The notes: generated by a model from the letters alone, not told the origin. A stretch of DNA of 64,000 bases from Paraburkholderia fungorum (GCF_902833645.1 NZ_CADFGE010000001.1:124001-188000); one strand, 5' to 3'. Positions 45,696 through 56,793 are shown, numbered from the stretch's first letter. Numbers and translations are program-made.

Positions 45696-47006
45696 TCAGT
45701 GTTGCTGCGATTTACGGTAGGCCATAACGCCTGCTACCGTATAGAAACTGCCGAAAACCACGATTCTATCATTCTCTGACGCTCGTTTTAGCGCGTCTTG
45801 GAATGCCTCCGCCGGTGTTGCGTAGCGCGTCACGCTGCTGTCGTTGGCGTCGCTCACGCCCTGCTCGCGCAAAGCCGCTTCGAGTTCTTCCGCCGAAGCC
45901 GCACGCGGGGTCGGCAAATCGGTCACGCACCAGTGGTCGATTTCGCCTTTCAGATGGGTCAGTACGCCGGCAATGTCCTTATCGCGCATCGCGCCGAACA
46001 CGGCGTAGGTGTACGGAAAAAAGCCCATATTGCCGAGGTTCTGCGCCAAAACCGCCGCAGCGTGAGGATTGTGGCCCACGTCGAGCACCACGGCGGGCTT
46101 GCCGGGCAGGACCTGGAAGCGTCCCGGCAATTCGACGTTGGCGAGGCCGAGCCGGATGTCCTGCGCCGACACGGGCAAACGGTCGCGCAGCGCTTCAAGA
46201 GCGGCCAGCGCAGCCGACGTGTTGATCAACTGATTCGCGCCGCGCAACGCCGGGTAGGCGAGCGCTGAACGGCGCATGGTCGGCCCTACATAACTCCATT
46301 GCTGGCGTTCGCTGCCCGCCTGCCCTTCGTAGCGGAAATCGCGGCCAAATAGCCACAGTTCGGCGCCAATCTTCTCGGCATGATCGATGAGGGTTTGCGG
46401 CGGCACCGGATCGGCGCAGATCGCCGGCTTGCCCGGACGGAAAATACCGGCTTTTTCGAAGGCGATCTTCTCGCGCGTGTCGCCGAGATATTCGGTGTGG
46501 TCGATATCGATGCTGGTCACGATCGCGCAATCCGCGTCGAGGATATTGACCGCGTCGAGGCGACCGCCCAGGCCGACTTCGAAAATGACCGCATCCAGGC
46601 CGCGCGAGGCGAACAGGCTCATGATCGCCAGCGTCGTGAATTCGAAGTAGGTCAGCGTGACCGGTTCGGCGAGGCTCAGGCGTGCGGCTTCGACGGCTTC
46701 GAAATGCGGCAGCAGGTCTGCGTCGCTCGCCATTTCACCATTCACGCGCGCCCGCTCGTTGAACGACAGCAAATGCGGCGACGTGTGGCAGCCAACCGTG
46801 AAGCCCGCGCGCAGCAAAATCGATTCGAGAATCGCGCAGGTCGAGCCCTTGCCGTTGGTGCCGCCGACCGTGATGATCGGGCACTCAAACGACAACTTCA
46901 TCGCGTCGCGTACCTGCGTGATACGGCCCAATCCCATGTCGATGCCGACAGGATGCGCGGATTCAAGGTGCGTGAGCCACGCGTCGAGGGTGGGGAATGT
47001 GGTCAT
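45696..47006 (-). CDS. folC: Bifunctional folylpolyglutamate synthase / dihydrofolate synthase
   Basis: Adds glutamate to dihydropteroate and folates. 436 residues. P-loop TVGGTNGKGSTCAILES near 45-60, FFEVGLGGRLDAVNILDAD near 140-155, SIDIDHTEYLGDTREKIAFE, then the C-terminal Mur-ligase domain with VLDVGHNPHAA (about 310). Precedes the SPOR gene by 29 bases on the transcript and follows accD. Confidence 0.96.
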   Translation of the reverse strand: MTTFPTLDAWLTHLESAHPVGIDMGLGRITQVRDAMKLSFECPIITVGGTNGKGSTCAILESILLRAGFTVGCHTSPHLLSFNERARVNGEMASDADLLPHFEAVEAARLSLAEPVTLTYFEFTTLAIMSLFASRGLDAVIFEVGLGGRLDAVNILDADCAIVTSIDIDHTEYLGDTREKIAFEKAGIFRPGKPAICADPVPPQTLIDHAEKIGAELWLFGRDFRYEGQAGSERQQWSYVGPTMRRSALAYPALRGANQLINTSAALAALEALRDRLPVSAQDIRLGLANVELPGRFQVLPGKPAVVLDVGHNPHAAAVLAQNLGNMGFFPYTYAVFGAMRDKDIAGVLTHLKGEIDHWCVTDLPTPRAASAEELEAALREQGVSDANDSSVTRYATPAEAFQDALKRASENDRIVVFGSFYTVAGVMAYRKSQQH

Positions 47007-47057
47007 CGAGTGAATCTGTGCTGCGTTGCGAGACCGTGATTATCCCGGAAATGACAA

Positions 47058-47095
47058 CGCGCCGCTTGATGACTCTCGCGGCGCGCTATTTTTTT
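47058..47095 (+). terminator. Plus-strand-oriented terminator hairpin between folC and accD
   Basis: CGCGCCGC (47058-47065) and GCGGCGCG (47078-47085) form an 8-bp stem with a 12-base loop followed on the plus strand by seven T's (47089-47095). The flanking genes are on the minus strand, where no U-run follows the stem. See the findings. Confidence 0.6.
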
Positions 47096-47154
47096 ACTGC
47101 TTTTCCGATGGCAGCCGCGCCTGAAAGCGCACGGCGCGGCTGTTGATGCGAAGC

Positions 47155-48027
47155 TTACGCGACCGCGTCAGCCGGCTGATGGCTCAACAGCGCCATCAAT
47201 TGCGCGATTTCTTCACGCAGCTTGCGACGGTCGACGATCATGTCGACCGCGCCCTTCGTCAGCAGGAACTCGGCACGCTGGAAGCCTTCCGGCAGCTTTT
47301 CGCGCACGGTTTGCTCGATCACGCGCGGGCCGGCGAAGCCGATCAGCGCCTTCGGCTCGGCAATCACCACGTCGCCCAGGAACGCGAAACTCGCCGACAC
47401 GCCGCCCATGGTCGGATCGGTCAGCACGGAAATGAACGGCAGCTTGGCTTCGGCGAGCTTGGTCAGCATTGCCGTGGTCTTCGCCATTTGCATCAGCGAA
47501 AGCAGGCTTTCCTGCATCCGCGCGCCGCCCGAAGCGGTGAAACAGATAAACGGCACCTTCTGTTCAAGCGCGTTCTGGGCGCCGCGCACGAAGCGCTCCC
47601 CAACTACCGAGCCCATCGAGCCGCCCATGAACGAGAACTCGAAGCATGCGACCACCACTGGCAGCGTGTGGATGGCGCCGCCCATCACGACCATGGCGTC
47701 GGTTTCGTCGGTGTCGTCCATCGCCTCTTTCAGGCGGTCCGGGTACTTGCGGCTGTCTTTGAACTTGAGCGCGTCAACCGGCACGATTTCCTGGCCGATC
47801 TCGTAGCGGCCTTCCGGATCGAGCAGGCTGTCGAGCCGCTCACGCGCGCCGATGCGCATGTGGTGGTCGCACTTCGGGCAAACGTGCAGATTGGCCTCGA
47901 CGTCGTTGCGGTACAGCACGGCTTCGCACGACGGGCACTTGATCCACAGGCCTTCCGGAATTCCCTTGCGGTTCTTCGGGTCGGTTTGTTTGATTTTCGG
48001 CGGGAGCAGCTTATCGATCCAGCTCAT
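47155..48027 (-). CDS. accD: Acetyl-CoA carboxylase, carboxyltransferase subunit beta
   Basis: Makes malonyl-CoA with AccA, AccB, AccC. 290 residues. The zinc ribbon is complete: [10 protein letters not shown], then CPKCDHHM, about 28-58. The carboxyltransferase core follows with [18 protein letters not shown], the oxyanion-type [13 protein letters not shown], and [15 protein letters not shown] at 48027 ([14 protein letters not shown]) is typical; the frame from 48084 is too long. It follows trpA by 80 bases, the common trpA-accD-folC order. Confidence 0.97.
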   Translation of the reverse strand: MSWIDKLLPPKIKQTDPKNRKGIPEGLWIKCPSCEAVLYRNDVEANLHVCPKCDHHMRIGARERLDSLLDPEGRYEIGQEIVPVDALKFKDSRKYPDRLKEAMDDTDETDAMVVMGGAIHTLPVVVACFEFSFMGGSMGSVVGERFVRGAQNALEQKVPFICFTASGGARMQESLLSLMQMAKTTAMLTKLAEAKLPFISVLTDPTMGGVSASFAFLGDVVIAEPKALIGFAGPRVIEQTVREKLPEGFQRAEFLLTKGAVDMIVDRRKLREEIAQLMALLSHQPADAVA

Positions 48028-48107
48028 ATTGAATCCTTCTGGGGTCAGCGGTTGCGCAAACGGCGGGACAAACCCGCCGTTCACACTACAGACGACAAAA
48101 ATAACTG

Positions 48108-48920
48108 TTATCGGGCAGTCGCGACGCTGTCGATCGCCTCGCGCACCTCGGCGACGAAGCGCGTGAGCGTCTCGGCGGCAGCTTCAGGCGCCGCTTGTTC
48201 GAGCAACTGCACGATACGGCTGCCGATCACGACGGCATCGGACACTTCGGCCACCAGACGCGCTGTTTGCGCGTCGCGGATGCCGAAACCGACGCCCACC
48301 GGCAGGGGGACGTGCGACTTGATGGCCGGGATTTTACTCGCGATGCTGGAAACGTCCAGATTTGCCGCGCCGGTCACGCCCTTCAACGACACATAATAGA
48401 CGTAACCGCTCGCAATTTTACCGACTTGGGCGATACGTTCGTCCGTGGACGTGGGCGCAAGCAAAAAAATCGGATCGATGCCAGCAGATCGCATCTGTTC
48501 GGCGAAGTTAGCGCACTCTTCTGGCGGATAGTCGACAACCAGCACGCCGTCCACCCCGGCTTCTTTCGCCGCCTTGGCGAAGGCCTCTGTGCCCATGCGC
48601 TCGATCGGATTCGCGTAGCCCATCAGCACTACCGGCGTCTTGTCGTCGGTTTCGCGGAAGCGCTTCACGTCGGCCAGCACGTGACGCAGCGACACACCAT
48701 GCGCCAGCGCGCGTTCGGACGACTGCTGGATCACCGGGCCGTCGGCCATCGGGTCGGAAAACGGCACGCCAAGTTCGATCACATCGGCGCCGCCGGCAGC
48801 GAGCGCGTGCATGAATTCGACCGTGCGAGCCGGATCCGGATCACCGGCCGTCATGAACGGAATCAGGCCCTTCCTACCTTGGGCGGACAACGCAGCAAAC
48901 GTGTTCTTGATACGGGACAT
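48108..48920 (-). CDS. trpA: Tryptophan synthase alpha chain
   Basis: Cleaves indole-3-glycerol phosphate to indole. 270 residues. [20 protein letters not shown] start; active-site Glu and Asp in [17 protein letters not shown] (about 49 and 60); [34 protein letters not shown]. Separated from trpB by a DNA methyltransferase gene instead of being adjacent. Confidence 0.98.
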   Translation of the reverse strand: MSRIKNTFAALSAQGRKGLIPFMTAGDPDPARTVEFMHALAAGGADVIELGVPFSDPMADGPVIQQSSERALAHGVSLRHVLADVKRFRETDDKTPVVLMGYANPIERMGTEAFAKAAKEAGVDGVLVVDYPPEECANFAEQMRSAGIDPIFLLAPTSTDERIAQVGKIASGYVYYVSLKGVTGAANLDVSSIASKIPAIKSHVPLPVGVGFGIRDAQTARLVAEVSDAVVIGSRIVQLLEQAAPEAAAETLTRFVAEVREAIDSVATAR

Positions 48921-48953
48921 GGAATATTCTCGGATTTTTAAGCTACTGCGCGC

Positions 48954-49874
48954 TTATTGCGCCTCGGTTTGCCGCTCAGCCTTGGCCGCATTCTTGCGGG
49001 TTTTGCGGGCGGCAATGGGCGCCGACGCGGCCGCGCTAACGCGTTCGCGCGCTATTGCGCAGTAACTTTCATTGATCTCATAGCCGACGAATTCGCGCTG
49101 CTGCCGGGCGCAAGCAACTGCGGTGGTGCCGCTGCCCATGAACGGGTCGAGCACGCGCCCGCCCTTCGGACAACTTGCCAGCACCATCCGCTCGACAATT
49201 TCCAGAGGCTTCTGGGTCGGGTGATCAACGCGCTCGGCATGTTGCCGATGCAGCCGGGATACCGACCAGACATCCTTGGGATTATAGCCAAGCTCCAGCC
49301 ACTTACTGCCTTCGAACAGCTTACGCGAACGCGCCTTCTTCGTGACGGCATCGTACGGGATGCGGACGGGATCGAGATCGAAAAAGTAATCTTTCGACAC
49401 CGCGAAAAAACCGATGTTGTCGTGCACCGAAGTAAAACGGCGCACCGTTCCACCCATGCTCGGCACACGCCGGTCCCAGATGATTTCGTTGATCATCGTG
49501 AGTCTTGTCTTCAGGAAACTGAAGATTTCCGGCGCGTACTGCCATGTGCAGAAGATATAGAGCGAACCCGACGGCTTGAGCTTCGGAATAGCCAGCTCGA
49601 GCCAGCCACGCGTCCAGGCGAGAAAATCCTCGCCGGAACGCATGTCGGAGTCGTTGCCATAATCCTTGCCGAGCCCATAAGGCGGATCGCACAGGATCAG
49701 GTCGATCGACCCGTCGGGAATGTTCGACACATCGGACAAAAAATCGCGGTTCAACAGCCGGATACCGGCGGGCACCTGCGGCAATAAGGGTGCAGGCACC
49801 TCGGCCACCACGACCTCGGCGACCGGGGTCGTGGTTTCAAGTGCCGGTTGCGGCTCGTCGAACTCGTCGCGCAT
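48954..49874 (-). CDS. Orphan site-specific DNA (adenine-N6) methyltransferase, beta class
   Basis: 306 residues. Motif order is DPPY first (LILCDPPYGLGKDY, about 61-75) and FxGxG later (VLDPFMGSGTTAVAC, about 244-258), which is beta-class N6-adenine or N4-cytosine. HPTQKPLEIVERM precedes motif I, and the C-terminus is a basic Ala/Lys tail (AARKTRKNAAKAE). No restriction endonuclease is nearby, so it is an orphan. It starts 11 bases after trpB and ends 33 bases before trpA. DPPY fits adenine methylation; the target site is not readable here. Confidence 0.92.
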   Translation of the reverse strand: MRDEFDEPQPALETTTPVAEVVVAEVPAPLLPQVPAGIRLLNRDFLSDVSNIPDGSIDLILCDPPYGLGKDYGNDSDMRSGEDFLAWTRGWLELAIPKLKPSGSLYIFCTWQYAPEIFSFLKTRLTMINEIIWDRRVPSMGGTVRRFTSVHDNIGFFAVSKDYFFDLDPVRIPYDAVTKKARSRKLFEGSKWLELGYNPKDVWSVSRLHRQHAERVDHPTQKPLEIVERMVLASCPKGGRVLDPFMGSGTTAVACARQQREFVGYEINESYCAIARERVSAAASAPIAARKTRKNAAKAERQTEAQ

Positions 49875-49885
49875 CGTCGCGGCGC

Positions 49886-51079
49886 TCAGAACTGAATGCC
49901 CGATCGCTCAGCGACCGTGTGCATATCCTTGTCGCCGCGGCCCGACAGATTGACCAGAAGGACCTTGTCCTTCGGCAGTGTCGGCGCGAGCTTCGCGGCA
50001 TAGGCCAGCGCGTGGCTGGATTCCAATGCCGGAATAATGCCTTCGATGCGGCAGCAATCGTGGAATCCCTTAAGCGCCTCTTCGTCGGTGATGCTGACAT
50101 ATTGCGCGCGCTTGCTGTCTTTTAGCCATGCATGCTCAGGACCGACGCCCGGATAATCCAGACCGGCCGAGATCGAATGCGTCTCGATGATCTGCCCGTT
50201 CTCGTCTTGCAGAAGATAAGTGCGGTTACCATGCAGCACACCCGGACTGCCGCCGATCAGCGAAGCCGCATGGCGGCCGGTTTCGATCCCGTCACCGGCA
50301 GGCTCAACGCCAATCAACTGAACAGAAGTGTCGTCAATGTACGGGTAAAAGATACCCATTGCATTCGAACCACCGCCAACGCACGCAATTACAGCATCCG
50401 GTTGACGGCCCACCAGTTCAGGCATCTGCACCTTGCACTCGTCGCCGATCACGCGCTGGAAGTCGCGCACCATCATCGGATACGGGTGCGGTCCCGCCAC
50501 TGTGCCGATGATGTAGAAGGTATTTTCGACGTTGGTCACCCAGTCGCGCATCGCTTCATTGAGCGCGTCCTTCAGCGTGCGCGAGCCCGACTGCACGGGC
50601 ACGACGCTCGCACCGAGCAGTTTCATCCGATAGACGTTGGCGGCCTGGCGGCGCACGTCTTCCTCGCCCATGTAGACCACGCATTCCATGCCGAAGCGCG
50701 CCGCGATGGTCGCAGTCGCCACACCGTGTTGGCCCGCGCCGGTTTCCGCGATCACGCGCGGTTTGCCCATGCGCTTTGCGAGCAGCGCCTGGCCGATCAC
50801 GTTATTGATCTTGTGCGCGCCGGTGTGATTCAGATCTTCACGCTTAAGGAAGATCTGCGCGCCGCCGAGCATTTCGCTCCAGCGCTGTGCGTGATAAATC
50901 GGGGACGGACGACCCACGAAATGCTTCAGTTCGCGCTCGTATTCGGCGACGAATTCCGGGTCTTTCTGATATTTCTCATATGCGGCACGCAGCTCGTTGA
51001 GCGCATGAACCAACGTTTCGGCAACGAACACGCCGCCATATGGGCCGAAATGGCCTCTTTCGTCAGGCAAGTTATACAT
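49886..51079 (-). CDS. trpB: Tryptophan synthase beta chain
   Basis: Joins indole and serine to tryptophan. 397 residues. [20 protein letters not shown] start; PLP Lys in [14 protein letters not shown] (about 90); [19 protein letters not shown]; the phosphate-binding [12 protein letters not shown] (about 233); [14 protein letters not shown]. Alternative GTG start at 51088 is possible. Downstream of trpF on the transcript by 59 bases. Confidence 0.98.
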   Translation of the reverse strand: MYNLPDERGHFGPYGGVFVAETLVHALNELRAAYEKYQKDPEFVAEYERELKHFVGRPSPIYHAQRWSEMLGGAQIFLKREDLNHTGAHKINNVIGQALLAKRMGKPRVIAETGAGQHGVATATIAARFGMECVVYMGEEDVRRQAANVYRMKLLGASVVPVQSGSRTLKDALNEAMRDWVTNVENTFYIIGTVAGPHPYPMMVRDFQRVIGDECKVQMPELVGRQPDAVIACVGGGSNAMGIFYPYIDDTSVQLIGVEPAGDGIETGRHAASLIGGSPGVLHGNRTYLLQDENGQIIETHSISAGLDYPGVGPEHAWLKDSKRAQYVSITDEEALKGFHDCCRIEGIIPALESSHALAYAAKLAPTLPKDKVLLVNLSGRGDKDMHTVAERSGIQF

Positions 51080-51138
51080 GGTGATCACTCTTCTCAGTGT
51101 GGCGCGCGGTTGTCATGGGAGAAACCGCGCCGCCTGAA

Positions 51139-51852
51139 TCATTCAGCGTCCGCCGCGCGCACTGCGCGTACGAACGCCGCCATCCGGGCGTGATCTTTCA
51201 CGCCCCGGGCGCCCGGTACTTCGATGCCGCTCGAGACATCGACCGCGTACGGGCGCACGCGATGGATCGCATCACTGACGTTTTGCGCGTTCAACCCACC
51301 ACTCAAAACGGCCCGACGCGCGAGCTCTGCTGGAATAAGTGACCAATCGAAAACCTTCCCGCCGCCGCCATAGCCTTCGACATGGGTGTCGAACAGAAGG
51401 CCATTGGCTGCTGAATAGTTAAGCGCTGATTTTACCAAATCTGCCGGTTGAGTATCCGCCGCAACCCGCAAAGCACGCAACCAAGGCAAACCCGCAAGAC
51501 TGGCGAGCGATTCGCATTGCGCGACGGTTTCGTCGCCGTGGAACTGCAGCAGCGTGAGCCCGACGTTACTGACGACTTCGCGAATCCAGTCCTGCGTCGG
51601 GTTCACGAATAAGCCGACTACCGACACGAACGGCGGCACATCGTGCACCAGTTCGACGGCCTGCGCGACGCTCACCGAGCGCGCGCTCGGCGGATAAAAC
51701 ACGAGGCCGATCGCGTCGGCGCCGAGGTCGATCGCGTACGCCACGTCTTCCGGCTTCGACAGGCCGCACAGCTTGATACGCGTGCGATGCGGCACGGCGT
51801 GTTGCGATGCGCCCGCGTGAGCTTCGGCCGCCAGGTTTTCGGTTGATTTCAT
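51139..51852 (-). CDS. trpF: Phosphoribosylanthranilate isomerase
   Basis: Third step of tryptophan synthesis. 237 residues. [20 protein letters not shown] with catalytic Cys, [49 protein letters not shown] (catalytic-type Asp), [10 protein letters not shown] and [13 protein letters not shown] are all present. The ATG at 51852 overlaps the truA stop (ATGA); an in-frame ATG at 51873 would give 7 more residues. The ~20-residue N-terminal extension before TRIKLCG is non-conserved. Confidence 0.97.
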   Translation of the reverse strand: MKSTENLAAEAHAGASQHAVPHRTRIKLCGLSKPEDVAYAIDLGADAIGLVFYPPSARSVSVAQAVELVHDVPPFVSVVGLFVNPTQDWIREVVSNVGLTLLQFHGDETVAQCESLASLAGLPWLRALRVAADTQPADLVKSALNYSAANGLLFDTHVEGYGGGGKVFDWSLIPAELARRAVLSGGLNAQNVSDAIHRVRPYAVDVSSGIEVPGARGVKDHARMAAFVRAVRAADAE

Positions 51853-52661
51853 GGTTTCGCTTGCTCGATCCATACAGTACTCCAGGGCACGCTGCCGGTG
51901 TGCGGCGCGGGCACGGCGAATTGCTCAGGATAGCCCACCTGCGCCAGATACAGGCCGTCAGGCATGAAAGTCGGCGCAGCACAATCGCGATCGCGGCTGG
52001 CGAGCACCTCTGCCATCCATTCGGCCGGATGGCGTCCCCGGCCGATGTCGACGAGACAACCCATCAGGTTGCGCACCATATGATGCAGGAACGCGTTTGC
52101 CCGGAAGCGGAAATGAACGAAGTCGCCCTGTTGCAGGATGTCGATCTGATACAGATGCTTGACCGGCGTCTTCGCCTGACATTGCGACGAGCGAAACGCC
52201 GAAAAATCGTGCTCGCCAATCAGATGAGCGGTGGCAGCCCGCATGGCGTCGACGTCGAGCGGCGTATGCACCCAGCCAGCCCGCGTGGCCTGCATCGGCG
52301 AACGGAACGGATGGACGTACAGGACGTAGTAATACGTGCGTTCGAACGCCGAAAAGCGCGCGTGGAACTCATCCGGCATTGGCTTGGCCCATTGCACGGC
52401 GATCGTCTTTGGCAGAAACGCATTGGTGCCGCGAATCCACGAAAAATCCGTGCGATCGAGTTCCGTGTCGAAATGCACCACCTGGCCCAGGCCGTGCACG
52501 CCGGTATCCGTGCGACCGGCTACAACGGTTTGCACGGGCGTTTGTGCGAACTCGCGCAACGCCCGTTCGAGCTCATCCTGCACGGTTTTGCCGTGCGGCT
52601 GCGACTGCCAGCCACAAAATGCCGAACCGTCGTACTGGACGCCTAGCGCAATACGCTTCAC
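51849..52661 (-). CDS. truA: tRNA pseudouridine synthase A
   Basis: Makes pseudouridine at tRNA positions 38-40. 270 residues. [20 protein letters not shown] start; catalytic Asp in [17 protein letters not shown] (about 50-66); [46 protein letters not shown]. Start is GTG at 52661, overlapping the fimV stop by 4 bases (GTGA). The truA-trpF linkage is conserved widely in beta- and gamma-proteobacteria. Confidence 0.97.
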   Translation of the reverse strand: MKRIALGVQYDGSAFCGWQSQPHGKTVQDELERALREFAQTPVQTVVAGRTDTGVHGLGQVVHFDTELDRTDFSWIRGTNAFLPKTIAVQWAKPMPDEFHARFSAFERTYYYVLYVHPFRSPMQATRAGWVHTPLDVDAMRAATAHLIGEHDFSAFRSSQCQAKTPVKHLYQIDILQQGDFVHFRFRANAFLHHMVRNLMGCLVDIGRGRHPAEWMAEVLASRDRDCAAPTFMPDGLYLAQVGYPEQFAVPAPHTGSVPWSTVWIEQAKP

Positions 52662-55231
52662 GACAACGGCGCAAGCGTCGAGAGCAGCGCGCGGGCCTCG
52701 GTGCGCGTGGCCGGATCGTTCGCTTCGATCACTTCGTTGATGAGCACGCGCGCGCCGGACAGATCGCCGAGGTCAATATATTCGGCGGCCAGATCGAGCT
52801 TGTTACGGGCGATGCGGGTGAGATCGGCCGATGTGAAAACGGGCAGGGGCTGAGCCGGACTCGGCGGCAATTCAAGGTCGAAATCGAGCTTCAACGCACC
52901 GAAGCCGACCGCGCCCAGGCCTGCGACGGCTGCATGACCAGCGGTGCCCGCGGAGATTTCGTCGGCGGCGTGCGGGACGTCGTCCGGATCGTGCGGCGCC
53001 ACAGCTTGCCGCGCGGTGCTTTCTGGCGATGCGACCGGCTGGGTCGCAAGCGATTCGGGCGTGCCCAGCGCTGCGTCGGGCAATTCGATGCGCGGCGGCA
53101 ACGGCATGTCGAGACTGCTGAACGCGTCGACGGCATCGCGCGGAAACTCGGACGGCACGGACAGCGCGGGCGGAACTTGCGCGACCGGTGCCGGCTCGGC
53201 GTGCGACGCTTCATGAGGCGTCGCGGTTTCGACTTGCTGAGGGGGCTGCGGTTGCGTCTCGACAAGCGGATTGCCGAATGGCGACGTCGTATGCGGCTCG
53301 ACCGGCTGCTGCGTGAAATCGATGACCGGAGCCGGCGTGTCGAGCGGGTGCGGCGAATCAGCGGACACGTCGTTCTTCGGCTCGGCCAGCGGCACGCTTG
53401 ATGCCGGTTCGTCATCCCATTGCAGACGGTGCGGAGGCACCTCTTCCGGGAAGGTCTCGTTGACCGGCTCAAGCGGCGTGCGCGGCAACGCGTCAGCGCC
53501 GAGTTCCGCCGCGGCAGCGAGGCTCGCAGCCGTGGTCGCGCCGTCGAGGTTTTCGTGATGAGCGGAGGGAAGCGGTTCGGCCGTCGGACCGCCTTGGGCA
53601 GCCGACGTGAGCTCCGAATTCCGTTGCTCGTCTGGTTCGATGGGGGTAGGCGCCGGGTGGCTTTCCTGCAACACGTGTTGAGGCGTGTTGATATCTTGCG
53701 CAGGCAAGTCGGTGTGCAGTTGGCGGGCAACGGCCTCATGTTCCGCTGCAGCTTGTTCTGCGGCTTCACGCTCCGCTGTTGCACGTTCCTGATCCGCATG
53801 GTCGGTTGCGGCTTGTTCCGCCGCTGCATGCTCCGCCCTTTCCCGCTCCGCTGCCTCACGCTCTGCCGCCGCGTGAATTTCCGCTGCGCGCTCTGCTGCC
53901 ACGCGTTCTGCCGTTTCCCGCGCCACTGCGTCAGCTTCCGCCGCCTCCCGGTCAGCCGGCGTCAGCGTTACTGCGTATCCTTGCGCCGCTTCGCCGCCTG
54001 CGTCCGACGCTTCGGGCGCCGGGGTCGGCTCGTGCGTCGAACCGGCTTCCTGTAATTCTGCCGCTCGGGCGGCAGCCGCCGCCGCATCGGCTGCCAGCGT
54101 ACCCTCAGTCGCGGCAACGGCGACGCGCTTACGCCGACGCATGCGGAAAGCCGCCAACAGTACGACCAAAGCCGCACCGATTGCCGCCGCTATGCTCAAA
54201 TTCGTTTGCGAGATGCCGGTGTCATTCGACGTGGAAGCCGGCACGGCGCCACTGCTGGAAACCGCAGCCGCAGACGAAGCGCCTGTGGCCGGCCGCACCG
54301 CGTTCGTCGAAGGCTTGACCGGCGCGGCAGGCGAACCGCCGATACCATGTTTTTGCAACTCCATCAGCACGCGGTTTTTCAGCGCGAGCAATTGCTGCAG
54401 GCTGGACACCTGCGCGCGCGGTTGCGACGCCGACTGCGCGGCGGCCGTTGCCGGCGTGGCTGCTGTGGCCGCCGACGCGCCTTCGGCCGCCTCGCTGGCG
54501 GAAGGCTGGATCGCACCCGACCAGACATGGGCGCCGCTGCCCGGCAACGCGGCCGCAGCTTGTGAGCCCGCCGCTGGCGCTGCCGGAGCCATCCCCGCCG
54601 CTGTCGAGCTGCCCGGCGCAACCGGACTGGCTCCAACCGTCGAGCTGCCCGCTTCTGAAACCGCCGCCGTGGCTGGTGCTGCCGCGCGAGCCGCGGCACT
54701 TGCCGCGCTTGCAGCAGCGGCATTGACCTGTGCCACGCCGCTTGCGGCGCCGACCACCGCACCGGCCGGTGCTGCATTCGGCGCGGAAGCCGACGTCACC
54801 GGCGCAGCCGATGGTGCGGCAGACGCAGACCCCGCCACCGGCGCGGAAGCGGCCAGCGCGCCCGATGCATCCAGTGCCGGAATCGTCAGCAGCGCGCCGA
54901 CGCGCATCCGGCTCGGGTCATGACTCATGAAGGCATTCGGATTCGCATCGAACAGCGCGCGCGAAGCACGTGCGAGCGTCCCCTTGTCATGCGATTGGGT
55001 GACGGCGATCGCCACGTCGTTCAGCGACTGCCCGGGCCGCACCGTATATTGGCTCCCGGCGGCATAAGACACGGAGGCGCCCTCCGGCGCGCTTGCGGCG
55101 TCACCGGGCGCGGCCATCGCGCTATTCATGCCGGCACCGGCCAATGCAAACGCCAAAGCGGCTGCGGCCGTCAGTCGGCCGGTAGCTTGATGCATAAACA
55201 TAGCCCGAAGGGAGGAGAATCGAAGGTTCAT
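52658..55231 (-). CDS. fimV: FimV/HubP-type polar landmark protein
   Basis: 857 residues. Signal peptide about 1-40 ([17 protein letters not shown]). Then the FimV N-terminal LysM-like domain: [40 protein letters not shown], about 62-120. A Ala/Pro/Ser-rich linker leads to a transmembrane segment near 340-362 ([18 protein letters not shown]) with RMRRRKR on the inner side. A long acidic cytosolic region includes a low-complexity coiled stretch about 428-498, and the C-terminal FimV domain ([20 protein letters not shown]) closes at 857. FimV organises cell-pole proteins such as type IV pili and chemosensory arrays. Overlaps truA by 4 bases. ATG 55231 has AGGGG upstream. Confidence 0.88.
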   Translation of the reverse strand: MNLRFSSLRAMFMHQATGRLTAAAALAFALAGAGMNSAMAAPGDAASAPEGASVSYAAGSQYTVRPGQSLNDVAIAVTQSHDKGTLARASRALFDANPNAFMSHDPSRMRVGALLTIPALDASGALAASAPVAGSASAAPSAAPVTSASAPNAAPAGAVVGAASGVAQVNAAAASAASAAARAAAPATAAVSEAGSSTVGASPVAPGSSTAAGMAPAAPAAGSQAAAALPGSGAHVWSGAIQPSASEAAEGASAATAATPATAAAQSASQPRAQVSSLQQLLALKNRVLMELQKHGIGGSPAAPVKPSTNAVRPATGASSAAAVSSSGAVPASTSNDTGISQTNLSIAAAIGAALVVLLAAFRMRRRKRVAVAATEGTLAADAAAAAARAAELQEAGSTHEPTPAPEASDAGGEAAQGYAVTLTPADREAAEADAVARETAERVAAERAAEIHAAAEREAAERERAEHAAAEQAATDHADQERATAEREAAEQAAAEHEAVARQLHTDLPAQDINTPQHVLQESHPAPTPIEPDEQRNSELTSAAQGGPTAEPLPSAHHENLDGATTAASLAAAAELGADALPRTPLEPVNETFPEEVPPHRLQWDDEPASSVPLAEPKNDVSADSPHPLDTPAPVIDFTQQPVEPHTTSPFGNPLVETQPQPPQQVETATPHEASHAEPAPVAQVPPALSVPSEFPRDAVDAFSSLDMPLPPRIELPDAALGTPESLATQPVASPESTARQAVAPHDPDDVPHAADEISAGTAGHAAVAGLGAVGFGALKLDFDLELPPSPAQPLPVFTSADLTRIARNKLDLAAEYIDLGDLSGARVLINEVIEANDPATRTEARALLSTLAPLS
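53735..53945 (-). repeat. Low-complexity coding repeat in fimV (Ala/Glu/Arg coiled coil)
   Basis: About 70 codons of imperfect repeats of the type AERxAAExAA, with copies such as [17 protein letters not shown] and [15 protein letters not shown]. In DNA they appear as short recurring GCGGAG/GCGGCG-like units, prone to length variation. Predicted to be a long charged helix in the cytosolic part of FimV. Confidence 0.7.
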
Positions 55232-55303
55232 CGGGACCCCTGGCGCGTCAGCGCGCAGCCCTTTTTTGCGGTTGGAAAGAGACAAGATAATCGGAGCACA
55301 ATG

Positions 55304-55331
55304 AAAAAAGCGCCGCGCAAGCGCGACGCTT
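55304..55331 (-). terminator. Rho-independent terminator of asd
   Basis: On the minus strand AAGCGTCGCGC pairs with GCGCGGCGCTT (one G-U pair) around a two-base loop; arms are 55321-55331 and 55308-55318. Six T's follow on that strand (55309-55304). It lies about 38 bases after the asd stop and separates asd from the fimV operon. A second 7-bp hairpin (55342-55362) sits between it and asd. Confidence 0.85.
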
Positions 55332-55368
55332 CTTGAGTTTTCTACGCGTCGTGAGCGCGTAGTTTACT

Positions 55369-56490
55369 TTACTTGTCGAGCACAATGCGAAGCATGCGAC
55401 GCAGCGGTTCCGCCGCGCCCCACAGCAGCTGATCGCCGACCGTGAAGGCCGACAGATATTCGCCGCCCATCGCCAGTTTGCGCACCCGGCCGACCGGTAC
55501 CGTCAGGGTGCCTGTGACTACCGCCGGGGACAGATCGCGCATCGACGCTTCGCGTTCGTTCGGCACGACCTTGACCCAATCGTTGCCCGACGCGAGGATG
55601 CTGTTCACTTCGTCCAGCGGCACATCCTTGTTCAGCTTGATGGTCAGCGCCTGCGAGTGGCAGCGCATCGCGCCGATCCGCACGCACAGGCCATCCACCG
55701 GGATCGAACCCGGCGTACCCATGGCCGGCTTGCCGAGAATCTTGTTGGTTTCCGCGCCGCCCTTCCATTCTTCTTTCGACATGCCGTTGCCGAGATCCTT
55801 GTCGATCCACGGAATCAGCGAGCCGGCGAGCGGCACGCCGAAGTTGTCGGTCGGCATGCGGTCGCTGTTCATGGCGCTCAGCACGCGGCGGTCGATATCG
55901 AGAATCGCCGACGACGGATCAGCCAGATCTTCCTTGGCCGCACCGTACAGCGTGCCCATTTGTTGCAGCAGTTCGCGCATGTTCTGCGCGCCCGCGCCCG
56001 AAGCGGCCTGATACGTCATGGCCGTCATCCAGTCGACGAGGTTTTCGCGGAACAGGCCGCCCAGCGCCATCAGCATCAGGCTGACCGTGCAGTTGCCGCC
56101 GATGAAATTCTTCTGGCCCTTGACCAGCGCGTTCTTGATCACGTCGAGGTTGACCGGATCGAGAATGATGACTGCGTCGTCCTTCATGCGCAGCGACGAA
56201 GCCGCGTCGATCCAGTAGCCGTTCCAGCCCGCTGCGCGCAGCTTCGGGAACACCTCATTGGTGTAATCGCCGCCCTGGCAGGAGATGATTGCTTCGCACT
56301 TCTTCAGGTCTTCGATGCTTGTCGCATCTTTGAGCTTGGTCTCGTTTTTGGCGAACGACGGCGCGTTGCCGCCCGCGTTGCTGGTGCTGAAAAACACCGG
56401 TTCGATCAAGTCGAAATCGCCTTCCTGTTGCATACGTTGCATCAGGACGCTGCCGACCATACCGCGCCAACCTACGAGACCTACGTTCAT
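55369..56490 (-). CDS. asd: Aspartate-semialdehyde dehydrogenase
   Basis: Makes aspartate semialdehyde for lysine, threonine, methionine and diaminopimelate. 373 residues, the gamma-proteobacterial size class. [20 protein letters not shown] start; the catalytic Cys in [15 protein letters not shown] near 135; [32 protein letters not shown] with catalytic His near 275. ATG 56490 gives the classical N-terminus; the frame from 56640 is too long. Followed by a clear terminator. Confidence 0.97.
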   Translation of the reverse strand: MNVGLVGWRGMVGSVLMQRMQQEGDFDLIEPVFFSTSNAGGNAPSFAKNETKLKDATSIEDLKKCEAIISCQGGDYTNEVFPKLRAAGWNGYWIDAASSLRMKDDAVIILDPVNLDVIKNALVKGQKNFIGGNCTVSLMLMALGGLFRENLVDWMTAMTYQAASGAGAQNMRELLQQMGTLYGAAKEDLADPSSAILDIDRRVLSAMNSDRMPTDNFGVPLAGSLIPWIDKDLGNGMSKEEWKGGAETNKILGKPAMGTPGSIPVDGLCVRIGAMRCHSQALTIKLNKDVPLDEVNSILASGNDWVKVVPNEREASMRDLSPAVVTGTLTVPVGRVRKLAMGGEYLSAFTVGDQLLWGAAEPLRRMLRIVLDK

Positions 56491-56761
56491 GACTTCATAC
56501 CCTTCGAATGGAAACTTCCCCGCATCTTTGCCGCGCAGTGACCGCGCGGGGAAGATGAGCGGGCACGACGGACGATCAGCGTTTCGTGATCGTTTTCGGG
56601 GTAATCGTTTTTGTGGTGGTAATGGCGAGCTCAACCACACGGGCCGTTTTGCCGTGCAGTTTCGAAATCGAGGAGATTTGAGCCGTCTGTGCCATCGCTA
56701 CAATATACACGAAAACCGGAATCTGGCGACGCGATTGTCTGCCGCTATCGTTCGTATCACG

Positions 56762-56793
56762 CGCGAATCGGCCTGTTTTTAGGCCGATTCGCG
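56762..56793. terminator. Strong hairpin downstream of leuB
   Basis: CGCGAATCGGCCT (56762-56774) and AGGCCGATTCGCG (56781-56793) form a perfect 13-bp stem with a 6-base loop, 60 bases after the leuB stop. No U-tract follows on the minus (leu) strand; TTTT follows on the plus strand. It probably ends the leu operon, perhaps as a 3'-end stability hairpin. Confidence 0.6.

Noticed and set aside
56580-56697. Possible 39-residue Thr/Lys-rich peptide ([15 protein letters not shown]...) upstream of asd
   Set aside because: The start has no clear Shine-Dalgarno, composition is low-complexity, and I recognise no family. It could be real but cannot be supported.
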